Positions 6,784 to 15,171 of a stretch of DNA of 25,449 nt are shown here, one piece after another (the stretch's first letter is position 1; every line of letters starts with the position of its first letter). This DNA comes from Deltaproteobacteria bacterium UBA5799. Lineage in GTDB: Bacteria > Desulfobacterota > GWC2-55-46. The notes beneath the pieces were generated by a model. It saw only the letters and a program-made list of their open reading frames with translations. It was not told the DNA's origin and ran no database searches. Location of the stretch: NCBI GenBank assembly GCA_002418185.1, contig DIDN01000117.1, forward strand, positions 1 to 25,449. The letters run 5' to 3'. Both the position numbers and the translations under genes were made by a program.

Positions 6784-8469
6784 ATGAAACCACCTCTCAG
6801 AAGCCTCTCCATTTTTCAGAAATCCGTCATCGCGCTTACTATAATATTCGCAGCCGCCGCGTTCGAGTACAACTCTTTTCTCGCGAAGTCCCGGGAGCTC
6901 GAGGCCTACGACAGGCTCCAGCACGAGGTCAGCTCGGCGAGGGCTTCCATTTTCAGGCTGCAGCACCACCTGGAGATGATAGTGGTCGCCTGGGGGCTTG
7001 AGTACGGTTCGGTAGAGGCGCTGAAGGCGGGCATGGCCCGCACCGCCGACAGCCTCGGCGCCGTGGTCGAGGACCCGGCGCATGCCGGGGTGCTGAAAGC
7101 GGACGGTATCCTTGCCGAATCCGTCCGCGGCGTCCTCAACGATATCTCCACGATAAGGTCGGAGCTGCGTCGGTTGAACGAGGCCATGACGAGGGAGGAA
7201 ATAATACTGCTCCACAACTCGGTAGACACGAACACGGTCATCGCGGCCGGGAAGGCGGAAAGGCTGCTGTCCCACATTTCTCTCAGGAAGCAGGCTGTCT
7301 TCCTGGAACTCAGGTCCCTGGCTGCAAAAAGCTTTGCCGGGTCCGCTGTTTTCGTCCTCGGCGCCGCGCTTCTCCTCTACTGGAAGGTATTGCGCCCCGT
7401 CCGGAAATCCGTCCTCACGGCCAGGCGCATACTCTCGGGCGAGGCTGGCGCCAGGTTCGACGAGGACGAAAGGAGCGAGACCGGAAGGCTCGGCAGGAAG
7501 CTGAACCAGATACTCGAGTACCTCGGGAAGGAGAAGGCGTCCAAGGAGTCCGAATGCATGGGGCTGCGGGCCGCGCTCGTCGAGGCCTCGGGGCAGGTGT
7601 CAGCTATCGGCTCCGTCATCTCATTCGCAGGCGGCACCCTGTCCGAGGCCGATGTCTACGACGCGGCCATAAAGGAGGTAATCTCAAGGACCGGGGCGTC
7701 GGGCGCCGCGGTCTATATGCCGGATAGAGGAGGGGAGTTGAGGCTCATGTCGGCTGCCGGGCTCCCCGAGGGCGTGGCCCGCAGCCTGAACGACTTTTCC
7801 CTCCAGGGCTGGGAGGGGGGGCAGCCCAGGGTATTTGAGCGAAACTCGCCCTCTCCGCCGGCGTTTACAGGCTTGCTCGCAGGGCCCGGGGCGGAGCTCC
7901 TGGCAGCCGCGCCCCTTGTCTACGACCAGGAAGCGGCCGGGCTTGTGCTGGCCGTCTACTCCGACAGGACCGGCTACTCCGTCGAGCACCTTGCCTTTCT
8001 CGAGGCCGTCGCCTCGGCAATCGCCGTCACTTCCGGGCATTCAGCCCTTTTCAAGAACGAGCGCGCCTCCAGGATGCTCCTTGAGCGCCTTATCGGGCAG
8101 CTGCCTTTCGGTCTGGCGGTCTTCGGACTCGACGGCAGATGCGTCATAATGAACGGCAGGGCCAGGCTCCTGCTCGGCGTGAACTCCGGTTCCGACGCGA
8201 CCGGATACTCGGTCCTCGAGGACGAGGTGTTCCGGTCCCAGGGCATGGTCCCGGCGATAAGCAAATCATACGACGGATACACCACCGAGTTCATAATAAA
8301 CTACAGCCCGATCTCCGCGAGGGAGCTCGGGCTCAGCGCCCCGGGCAGGCGGCTCCGGATAAGGAGCTTCCCGGTATACGGCTCAGGCGGAGAGGTCTCG
8401 AACCTGGCGCTGACTTACGAGGACATGGCCGAGTCTGAGGCGGTCCGGTCCGGCGGGGAGGCCCGATGA
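6784..8469 (+). CDS. Membrane HAMP-GAF-PAS sensor lacking a kinase domain
   Basis: The 561-residue protein looks like the input half of a histidine kinase. A membrane segment at about 14-28 is followed by a helical periplasmic sensor (about 30-180), a second membrane segment (183-201), a HAMP linker (about 202-255), a GAF domain (about 288-425) and a PAS-like domain (about 430-548). The protein then stops: there is no HisKA His box, HATPase, GGDEF, EAL or other output domain. Its stop overlaps the next start as ATGA, so translation is coupled to the downstream kinase, which suggests that the two proteins act together. Both begin with a similar segment (RSLSI near residue 6), which hints at duplication of the N-terminal module. 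The start has AAGG at 6773-6776, seven bases upstream. Ligand and signal are unknown. Confidence 0.82.
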   Translation: MKPPLRSLSIFQKSVIALTIIFAAAAFEYNSFLAKSRELEAYDRLQHEVSSARASIFRLQHHLEMIVVAWGLEYGSVEALKAGMARTADSLGAVVEDPAHAGVLKADGILAESVRGVLNDISTIRSELRRLNEAMTREEIILLHNSVDTNTVIAAGKAERLLSHISLRKQAVFLELRSLAAKSFAGSAVFVLGAALLLYWKVLRPVRKSVLTARRILSGEAGARFDEDERSETGRLGRKLNQILEYLGKEKASKESECMGLRAALVEASGQVSAIGSVISFAGGTLSEADVYDAAIKEVISRTGASGAAVYMPDRGGELRLMSAAGLPEGVARSLNDFSLQGWEGGQPRVFERNSPSPPAFTGLLAGPGAELLAAAPLVYDQEAAGLVLAVYSDRTGYSVEHLAFLEAVASAIAVTSGHSALFKNERASRMLLERLIGQLPFGLAVFGLDGRCVIMNGRARLLLGVNSGSDATGYSVLEDEVFRSQGMVPAISKSYDGYTTEFIINYSPISARELGLSAPGRRLRIRSFPVYGSGGEVSNLALTYEDMAESEAVRSGGEAR

Positions 8470-10508
8470 AGAAGCTGTTCAGAAGCCTCTCGATATCGAA
8501 CAAGCTGGCGGTCGTCTTCCTTTTCCTCCTCTTCATGATGGGAGTGGGAGGGCTGGTCGGCCTCTATAACGCCGACCAGCTCGCCAGGGTCACCGAGAGC
8601 CTTTACGTGGACTCGTTCAAGAGGGGGGAGACGCTATCGTCCGTCGAGAACGAGTTCCTTTCCGCCAGGCAGGAGGTCTTCCTTCACACGATCATCACCG
8701 ACAACTCGTCGAAGCTCTTCCTCGAAGGCTCGATCGACGACCGCATGAGGCGGATCGACAGACTCCTTGCCGAGTACAAGGCCATGGGCATCGCCTCCGG
8801 ACGGGACGAGACCTATGACGAGCTCATCGAGAACCTGAGGACGTATACGGCCGTCCACGACAGGGTCGAGGAGATATCCAGGGCGGGCAACAGGGACGCC
8901 GCCCTGAACCTCATAAGGACCGAGGGGAACAAGGTCTTCACCGCGTCCCTCAACTCGCTGAAGGAGCTCATAAAGGAAGAGAAGGAGACGGCCTTCACGG
9001 CCTACAAGGAGAGCGGCTTCTTCGCCAAGGTCATCATACTCGTTACGCTGGCGTTCACTCTCCTCGCGATAGTCTTTGCCGGCGGGCTGTGGCTCATACT
9101 CACCCGGTCCATCGTGAAGCCCATACTCGCGATTGAGGAGTCCGCCCGCAAGATCGGCCAGGGGAGCCTCTCCGAGAGGGCGCCGGTTGCCGCCGAGGAC
9201 GAGATAGGGAGCCTCGCCGTCGAGTTCAACAGGATGGCCGGGAACCTTCAGGAGTATTATACGAGGCTCGAGCACAAGGTCGAGGAGAGGACCGAGGAGC
9301 TCAAGCTGGCGAACCAGGAGCTCTCGAAGAGCAAGATGTCCCTCGAGTTCGCGAACATGGAGCTCAGGGAGGCGAACAGGATGAAGAGCCAGTTCCTCGC
9401 GAACGTAAGCCACGAGCTACGGACGCCGCTAAACTCCATCATAGGGTTCTCGGAACTCCTCCAGGAAAAGGCCTTCGGGGACCTGAACGAGCGCCAGATG
9501 CAGTACGTCGAGTACGTCCACTCGAGCGGGAGCCACCTCCTCCAGCTTATAAACAACATACTCGACCTTTCGAAGATAGAGGCAGGGAGGATGGAGCTCT
9601 CGATGGAGAGCTTCTCGCTCATCGAGGTGCTCGGAGAGGTGCTCGGCATAATAAGGCCGCTCGCGCACGAGAAGAACATCTCCATAGAGTCGAAGTCCGT
9701 GCCAGCCTCGCCCAAGCTCCTCGCCGACAAGGCCAAGTTCAAGCAGATCGTGATGAACCTTCTTTCCAACGCGGTCAAGTTCAACGTGCAGGACGGCAGG
9801 ATAATGGTGGACTGGGAGATAACCGAGGAGCCGGCCGGGCTCAGGATAGAGCGCTACATCACGCTCAGGATAAGCGACACCGGGATCGGGATAAGGGGCG
9901 AGGACAAGGGCAAGCTCTTCAAGGAGTTCGAGCAGATAGACTCGTCGGCGGCCAGGGAGTACGGCGGCACCGGCCTGGGCCTCGTGCTTACGAAGAGGCT
10001 CGTGGAACTCCATAACGGCGCCATATCCGTCGAGAGCGAGCCCGGGAGCGGCTCGACGTTCACGGTGAAGCTCCCGCAGGGCACCGACGAGATCGACGTG
10101 CCTGTGCTTACCGCCAGGGCGGCCCGCTCCGCCGGGCCCGATTCCCTCCAGCGGGTCCTCGTCGCCACCGAGAGCGCGGACATTAACCGCCTGATCGACA
10201 TATACCTTTCAGGGGTCGGCTATGACGTTTTTGCAGCGCTCGACGGGGTGGACCTCCTGCGCAGGGCCCAGGAGCACAGGCCTTTCGCCATCATAATGGG
10301 GATAGCACTCCCGAGGAAGGACGGGTGGGAGGTGCTCCGGGAGCTTAAAGAGGACCCCGGCACGGCGGGGATACCGGTCATCATCATCTCCTCCATCGAC
10401 AACAAGGAGCTCGGGTTCTCGCTCGGCGCGGTCGAGTACATGGAAAAGGCCGTAAAGAGAGAAAAGCTCCTCGAAGCGCTCGACAGGATACGGCAGAAGG
10501 CCGGCTGA
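8466..10508 (+). CDS. Hybrid sensor histidine kinase with degenerate receiver
   Basis: The 680-residue protein has a membrane segment (about 14-34), a periplasmic four-helix-type sensor (35-186), a second membrane segment (187-211), HAMP (212-263), a coiled coil (264-305), HisKA with the His box FLANVSHELRTPLNS (H316), and HATPase with N box NLLSNAVKFN (N435), DTGIGI (471-476) and GGTGLGL (500-506). The kinase core is therefore complete. A C-terminal receiver-like domain (562-680) has lost the phospho-acceptor: the expected Asp is G612 in IIMGIALP, the acidic pair reads TE (568-569), and the usual KP is KA (661-662). It probably cannot be phosphorylated and may serve in docking or regulation. 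A strong GGGGAGG ribosome site lies four bases before the ATG, within the preceding gene. Likely phosphoryl acceptors are the intact receivers encoded at 6166 and 10525. Confidence 0.92.
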   Translation: MKKLFRSLSISNKLAVVFLFLLFMMGVGGLVGLYNADQLARVTESLYVDSFKRGETLSSVENEFLSARQEVFLHTIITDNSSKLFLEGSIDDRMRRIDRLLAEYKAMGIASGRDETYDELIENLRTYTAVHDRVEEISRAGNRDAALNLIRTEGNKVFTASLNSLKELIKEEKETAFTAYKESGFFAKVIILVTLAFTLLAIVFAGGLWLILTRSIVKPILAIEESARKIGQGSLSERAPVAAEDEIGSLAVEFNRMAGNLQEYYTRLEHKVEERTEELKLANQELSKSKMSLEFANMELREANRMKSQFLANVSHELRTPLNSIIGFSELLQEKAFGDLNERQMQYVEYVHSSGSHLLQLINNILDLSKIEAGRMELSMESFSLIEVLGEVLGIIRPLAHEKNISIESKSVPASPKLLADKAKFKQIVMNLLSNAVKFNVQDGRIMVDWEITEEPAGLRIERYITLRISDTGIGIRGEDKGKLFKEFEQIDSSAAREYGGTGLGLVLTKRLVELHNGAISVESEPGSGSTFTVKLPQGTDEIDVPVLTARAARSAGPDSLQRVLVATESADINRLIDIYLSGVGYDVFAALDGVDLLRRAQEHRPFAIIMGIALPRKDGWEVLRELKEDPGTAGIPVIIISSIDNKELGFSLGAVEYMEKAVKREKLLEALDRIRQKAG

Positions 10509-10524
10509 CAATCGGAGGCGCCGG

Positions 10525-10923
10525 GTGGCGGAAGAACGCAAAAAAAAGATACTGCTTGTCGAGGACAACCACATGAACAAGGTCCTCGTAAAGGAGATAC
10601 TCACCCTGCACGGCTACGAGATAGCCGAGGCGGCCAGCGGCACCGAGGCCATCAAGTCGCTGATGGAAGAGAAGCCGGACCTTATACTGATGGACATCCA
10701 CCTCCCTGGCATGGACGGCATAACCGCTACCAGGATAATCAAGTCCGATTCGAGGAACAGCGCCATCCCGGTACTGGCCCTCACGGCCTCGGCGATGCGG
10801 GGCGAGGAGGACGAGATACTGAGCAAGGGCTTTGACGGCTACGTGGCCAAGCCCATCGACAGGAGAAAACTTATCGACGCCATAATATCGAGCATGGCCG
10901 GGAGGCCCGATGGCAAGCCCTAA
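10525..10923 (+). CDS. Stand-alone receiver-domain response regulator
   Basis: A 132-residue single-domain response regulator of the CheY/DivK type. Acidic residues E13-D14, phospho-acceptor D57 in LILMDIHLPGMDG, T87 and K109 (VAKPI) are all in place, so it should accept phosphate from a kinase, presumably the hybrid kinase 16 bases upstream whose own receiver is defective. There is no output domain; the last residues (ASMAGRPDGKP-like tail after 120) are short. The GTG start at 10525 is preceded by GGAGG at 10514-10518 with six-base spacing, which supports it. It is the last gene of the signalling run, and its stop codon overlaps that of the convergent transglutaminase gene. Confidence 0.9.
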   Translation: MAEERKKKILLVEDNHMNKVLVKEILTLHGYEIAEAASGTEAIKSLMEEKPDLILMDIHLPGMDGITATRIIKSDSRNSAIPVLALTASAMRGEEDEILSKGFDGYVAKPIDRRKLIDAIISSMAGRPDGKP

Positions 10924-12908
10924 GGCCGCGGCTTGTGCCACTTTATCCGGGTAAGCGCCTCTTGAAGCCCGGCCGTCTCCCCGGCAGCCGGCCTTTCCCC
11001 GCCGTAACGCTCCCTCAGATAGGCCCCGGTTATCTCCGCCACATCCGGCCCCCCTACGCGGTCCGCAAATTCCGTCGGGGTCTCTTCCGGCCTCTTGGGC
11101 GTGCCTTTTGAGGCCAGGACCTTGAGCATTTCCGTATAATAGGGCGGCGCCTTTGCCCTTGTCCTGTCCCTGCGGGCGCGTTTACCGGCAAGCATTGCCG
11201 CCGAGGCGACTGCGGCGGCTGCGAGGAGCACCGCCAGCACGGCCCCCGTCCCTGGCCTTGCACCTGGAAGGAGCCCTGCAACGAGATTGCCGAGCCTCGA
11301 TGCGCGCGCTTCCAGGGCGCCGGCGATTGCGCGCTGGTCGGAGAAGGAGAAATGGATGATATGCCTGTTCCATTTAAGCCTCATGAGGTCGAGATACATG
11401 AAAACAGCCCCGCGGCCTTCCGCCCGCCCGGAAAGCGGCGTCGGGTCGAATGTCTTCCAGCCCTGGCCGTCGACAAAGGCCTCCACCCAGCTGTGCGCGT
11501 CCTGGCGCCGCACGATGAAATATCCGCCGAGCCCGTTCCATTCCCCTTCCAGGAAGCCTGTCGCTATCCGGGCCGGAACGCCGACCGACCTGAGCATCAT
11601 CACCATTGCGGTTGCAAAGTGCTCGCACCAGCCCTCTTTGGTGCGGAGGAGGAAGTCTTCAAGGGGCCTGGCTCCGCCGCCCCCCTGCGGCTTAAGAGTA
11701 TAGGCGTAGTTCCTTCGGAGGTACTCCTCGATTGCGAGGGCCTTGCCGAGCGCGCTCGTCCTCCCCTCAGTTGCCGCCCCGGCCAGTTCCGTTACCGCAC
11801 CCCCCTCTGAGCTCGATTCAAGGTACGAGATATCGAGATAAAGGGCATCCGGGGGCGGGGCGGCCCTCGCGCCGGAGACATCCGACCATGCGGTATATTC
11901 GAGCCTCGAAAAAGGAGGGGAGGGGAGGCGGATGTCCCCCGAGCCGTCGGTCCAAATGTTACGGAACCCGCCCTCGAGCATATAGGCGTTGGAAGCCGCG
12001 AAGAGCGCCTCCGTGTCGAGCGGCTCGAGCCAGACCTTCTGCTCCACCGTCCTTTTCCCCGGGCCCCCGAAGGTAAAGACCCCTCCCTTGCCGCTTACGA
12101 GCCGCTCGACCGGAGCGCGCCTGCTCCACCCGGCGCCGTCGAATGAGTCGAGCGACGCGCCCCTGAAATACAGCGGCTCGGGCGGCCTTCCGCCTGCTGT
12201 CTCCACCCTCATTACAACTGCATGGTCAAGCTGCACCCCGGCTATGGAGTCCATCTCCATCCTCTCTGAGAAGCCAGACACCTTGAGCGGGTCGCCTGAC
12301 ATCCGTTCCAGGAACCCGACCCCCGTACGCGGGATCGCGAAGAAAACCGCCAGCATGACGACTATGCAGACTGCGGACAGGCCGGTAACAGAGAGGAACA
12401 AAGGGAGGCCGAAAGGGTCCTCCGGCGCTTCGGCCCCCTTGCAGTATGCGTCGATGTCCCTCAAGAGGTTCAGTACGACCATGCCCCACAGGAGGAAGAC
12501 GATGTAAAGAGAGAGTATCGCGAGGAAGACCGGGCTTGCGGTCGCGGATGCGGCGGCGAGTACCAGGAAGAACGCTATCGCGTATATCGTCGCATGGTCC
12601 CTTCGCGACCTGAGCGAGAGGAGCTGCAAGACGAGGACTATCGCAAGAAACCGCGTCCCGGACGTGACGACGTCCCCGGACAGGGAAAAAAGGTCCGCCA
12701 ACAGGAAGGCGAAGGCCGCCAATGCCGCCGCGTTCCGGAAAAGTGGTTTCAGGGCGGGCTTTTTACTTGCGAAAACGTATGCGGCTCCGGCGATAGCCAG
12801 TACAGAAAGGGGCAGCACGAACCCCTGCCCGACGCTGTCGACGAGGCTCGCGGCCCAGAGTCCCAGGAGCGAGATTATCGATGTGACCGCGAGCGCATGG
12901 AACCTCAT
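10920..12908 (-). CDS. Transglutaminase-like membrane protein, TgpA family
   Basis: The 662-residue protein has a multi-helix N-terminal membrane region (about 5-195), a periplasmic transglutaminase-like domain and a final membrane helix (about 553-574) followed by a cytoplasmic DUF4129-like tail. The Cys-His-Asp triad is visible as C428 in EGWCEHFATA, H472 in DAHSWVEAF and D488 in WKTFDPTP. The domain order DUF3488, Transglut_core, DUF4129 is that of TgpA, a protein essential in Pseudomonas aeruginosa with transglutaminase activity reported there; the substrate here is unknown. It starts within the end of the DUF58 gene (ATGA overlap) and is the last gene of the moxR operon. Family members are commonly found with MoxR ATPases and DUF58 proteins, which agrees with this arrangement. 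Confidence 0.9.
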   Translation of the reverse strand: MRFHALAVTSIISLLGLWAASLVDSVGQGFVLPLSVLAIAGAAYVFASKKPALKPLFRNAAALAAFAFLLADLFSLSGDVVTSGTRFLAIVLVLQLLSLRSRRDHATIYAIAFFLVLAAASATASPVFLAILSLYIVFLLWGMVVLNLLRDIDAYCKGAEAPEDPFGLPLFLSVTGLSAVCIVVMLAVFFAIPRTGVGFLERMSGDPLKVSGFSERMEMDSIAGVQLDHAVVMRVETAGGRPPEPLYFRGASLDSFDGAGWSRRAPVERLVSGKGGVFTFGGPGKRTVEQKVWLEPLDTEALFAASNAYMLEGGFRNIWTDGSGDIRLPSPPFSRLEYTAWSDVSGARAAPPPDALYLDISYLESSSEGGAVTELAGAATEGRTSALGKALAIEEYLRRNYAYTLKPQGGGGARPLEDFLLRTKEGWCEHFATAMVMMLRSVGVPARIATGFLEGEWNGLGGYFIVRRQDAHSWVEAFVDGQGWKTFDPTPLSGRAEGRGAVFMYLDLMRLKWNRHIIHFSFSDQRAIAGALEARASRLGNLVAGLLPGARPGTGAVLAVLLAAAAVASAAMLAGKRARRDRTRAKAPPYYTEMLKVLASKGTPKRPEETPTEFADRVGGPDVAEITGAYLRERYGGERPAAGETAGLQEALTRIKWHKPRP

Positions 12909-13936
12909 GGCGACACGACCCTCAGAGACGGCGGCCCGTCTGCATGTTCCGGGGTGACAAGGGCGAGCACGCTCAGCAGCTCGAAGAGATGGGGGCTTCC
13001 GGGCCTGGGAGGGACGCTCTTCCCCAGCGTCTTCAAGCCGACCGGGCGTCCTTTCCCTATATGGAAGGCCGCGGTCGCCGCGGCCCTGTCCACAAGCTCC
13101 TCGAATTCGGCACCGGTCCCGCCGCGCCGGTTCTCGAATACTATCATCACCGCCTTACCGGCCCCGCCCTCGAATTCCTTTATGAGGAGCTGCTCTTTCC
13201 TGGCAGCCGATTTCCAGTGTATGTGCCTGGCGTCGTCTGTAAGCCCGTATTCCCGTAAACCATGAAACTCGTCACCCGAGCCCCTCAAGGCGCTGTGTGA
13301 CTCCGAAGGCGCAGATGAAGCGCCAGCCGAGGCGTCCATAGCGAGGCCGCGGTCGATGGAGGGGAGGACCAGGAGTTCCTGCCGGCCCGCCTCTTCCTTC
13401 CCCTTCACGAAGAGACCGAAAGGGAACCGGGTGGAAACCCTCATGGGGCCCAGGTTCGCGAGCCCCCGCTCGGTAAACAGGTACTCAAGGCGCAGCTCCC
13501 TCGATTCACCGGGCCCAAGCCTCACGAGGTAAGGCTGAGACGAAAGCCGACTGTGGCCGCCCCCTGCGCTGAAGGAGTAGGAGGAAAAGAGCCGTTTCCT
13601 GTTCTCGACGCATAGCGTGATGTAAGCTGGCGAGCCTTTGTATGCGAACGGAGGAAGAGACCTTCTCAGACGGAGTCCCCTGAGGGTGGTCTCTGACATC
13701 AGGCCGGATACTGTTATGACCGAGAGCATGGCGGCAACGACCAGGTACAGGAGGTTGTTGCCGGTATTTACGGCCGCGAGGCCGATTACGAGGAGGACCC
13801 CTATGAAGACCTTTCCTTCCCTCGTGACTGAAAGGGACCTCGGGAACCTCAAGTACCGGCGGAGGCCGTCCCCCCTTCCTCCATGCCGGGCCGGGCCGGA
13901 ACGGGGGGAGGAGGGTATGGGGCTCCTCGTTTTCAT
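12905..13936 (-). CDS. DUF58 domain protein (MoxR partner)
   Basis: A 343-residue membrane-associated protein. A basic, Pro/Gly-rich N-terminus (1-40) precedes two membrane helices (about 42-60 and 63-80). The middle is beta-rich, and the DUF58 signature GLTDDARHIHWKSAAR lies at about 231-246. DUF58 proteins carry a von Willebrand-A-like fold and are usually encoded next to MoxR ATPases, where they are thought to act with them in protein or complex maturation at the envelope; the exact role is not established. Its ATG overlaps the moxR stop by one base (TGATG) and its stop overlaps the tgpA-like start (ATGA), so translation of the three genes is coupled. No independent ribosome site is evident. 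Confidence 0.92.
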   Translation of the reverse strand: MKTRSPIPSSPRSGPARHGGRGDGLRRYLRFPRSLSVTREGKVFIGVLLVIGLAAVNTGNNLLYLVVAAMLSVITVSGLMSETTLRGLRLRRSLPPFAYKGSPAYITLCVENRKRLFSSYSFSAGGGHSRLSSQPYLVRLGPGESRELRLEYLFTERGLANLGPMRVSTRFPFGLFVKGKEEAGRQELLVLPSIDRGLAMDASAGASSAPSESHSALRGSGDEFHGLREYGLTDDARHIHWKSAARKEQLLIKEFEGGAGKAVMIVFENRRGGTGAEFEELVDRAAATAAFHIGKGRPVGLKTLGKSVPPRPGSPHLFELLSVLALVTPEHADGPPSLRVVSP

Positions 13937-14901
13937 CAGAGAGGGACTTTTACGCTGCCGAGTATTTCGTTGATAAGAGCAATGCCGCTTTCGAGAGAGG
14001 AACCGAGGGCCCGCTCAGCCGGGATTATCCTGTGGGCGAACACAGGGCCCGAGAGCGTTTTTATGTCGTCCGGGACGCAGTAACCCCTGCCCGAGGCAAG
14101 GGCAAAGGCCTGCGCCGCCCTGTACATGGCCATCGAGGCCCTGGGGCTCAAGCCGAGCCTTATTGCGCCGTGGTCCCTGGTGGCGGAGGCTATGGAGAGG
14201 ATATAGGAGACGAGGTCCTCGTCAACGCGCACCTTCGTTGAAAGGTCCTGGAGGGCCTCGACATCTCCGGCGTCAAGGACAGGCCTTAACACTTCGGCAG
14301 GCCTGGTTGTCGCGCCAGACGACATGATTATCTTCCTCTCGTGCTCCTCGTCCGGGTAGCCCATCCTCAAGCAGACCATGAACCTGTCGAGCTGCGATTC
14401 CGGGAGCGGAAAGGTGCCGGAGAACTCAACAGGGTTCTGGGTGGCAAGCAGCATGAAGGGCGAAGGGAGGGGGTGGGTGGTCCTGTCGACCGAGACCTGC
14501 CTTTCGTTCATGGCCTCGAGGAGCGCGCTCTGCGTCTTTGGAGTGGCCCTGTTTATCTCGTCGGCAAGGACTATGTTGGCAAAGACCGGGCCGGGCCTGA
14601 ACTCGAATGCGCGGGCCGCCTGGTTGAAGACCGTAACCCCCACTATGTCCGAGGGCAGTAGGTCGCTCGTGAACTGGATGCGCTGAAAGGAGCAGTCGAT
14701 GCTCCTTGCGAGCCCGTGAGCGAGCGTGGACTTGCCGACGCCCGGGACGTCCTCGATGAGGAGGTGCCCCCTGGCCAGGAGCGCCGTTATCGCAAGGTCT
14801 ATAACCGACGACTTGCCGCTGACAACCCTTTCGAGGTTTGCCCTGAGCGCGCCGACCCTGGCTGAAGCTTCTCGCAGGTCCGTTCCGGTCGTATTCAGCA
14901 C
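13936..14901 (-). CDS. MoxR-family AAA+ ATPase
   Basis: With the GTG at 14901 the protein has 321 residues, the usual MoxR size. It shows Walker A EDVPGVGKSTLA (about 50-61), Walker B IVLADEINRATPKTQ (about 110-124), sensor region LLATQNPVEFSGTFPLPESQ (about 151-170) and the C-terminal lid domain. MoxR ATPases act as chaperone-like enzymes with DUF58/VWA partners. The same frame extends upstream to an ATG at 15057, but the extra 52 residues are unlike MoxR N-termini, lack a ribosome site and cover a good promoter (14909-14937). That promoter ends seven bases before the GTG, so I infer a leaderless start. If wrong, the gene begins at 15057 or 15051. It is the first gene of a three-gene operon. 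Confidence 0.9.
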   Translation of the reverse strand: MLNTTGTDLREASARVGALRANLERVVSGKSSVIDLAITALLARGHLLIEDVPGVGKSTLAHGLARSIDCSFQRIQFTSDLLPSDIVGVTVFNQAARAFEFRPGPVFANIVLADEINRATPKTQSALLEAMNERQVSVDRTTHPLPSPFMLLATQNPVEFSGTFPLPESQLDRFMVCLRMGYPDEEHERKIIMSSGATTRPAEVLRPVLDAGDVEALQDLSTKVRVDEDLVSYILSIASATRDHGAIRLGLSPRASMAMYRAAQAFALASGRGYCVPDDIKTLSGPVFAHRIIPAERALGSSLESGIALINEILGSVKVPL

Positions 14902-14908
14902 GGGGAAA

Positions 14909-14937
14909 ATTTTAGCAGATACTCCGTTCCCAGTCAA
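14909..14937 (-). promoter_or_regulatory. Promoter of the moxR operon
   Basis: On the minus strand, TTGACT (complement of 14932-14937), a 17-base spacer and TAAAAT (complement of 14909-14914) form a strong sigma-70 match. Seven bases separate the -10 from the GTG at 14901, so the predicted transcription start coincides with the start codon. Confidence 0.62.
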
Positions 14938-15082
14938 ACCAGGAACTTTGGCCCGGACCGGAGCGCTACCGTGAGGTATCCGCCTGGAAAAAGCTCGGTG
15001 ACTTGGGTCCGTTCCCGGGGCGTCAATCACATGGGCATGCAGGTCTGACATTGTCATCAGTCTGCGGCAGCGGCATTTCAGG

Positions 15083-15111
15083 TTGACAATACTCTTTATT
15101 TTTCATATCAT
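15083..15111 (+). promoter_or_regulatory. Promoter of the exopolysaccharide operon
   Basis: A perfect -35 TTGACA (15083-15088), a 17-base spacer and TATCAT (15106-15111) lie in an AT-rich stretch upstream of the exporter gene. Transcription would start near 15118, giving a leader of about 40-55 bases. No riboswitch-like fold was recognised in the leader. Confidence 0.7.
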
Positions 15112-15171
15112 TGCAAAAATTTATAACTCGGAAGTTCTCTTCACAACCACCAGGACTTGAGCCGGCTTGAC

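Noticed and set aside
14902..15057. N-terminal extension of MoxR to the ATG at 15057
   Set aside because: It is atypical for the family, has no ribosome site and overlaps a strong promoter. It remains a possible alternative start.
15058..15171. Possible c-di-GMP riboswitch before the exopolysaccharide genes
   Set aside because: The leader after the promoter is only about 40-55 bases and shows none of the conserved GEMM core sequences.
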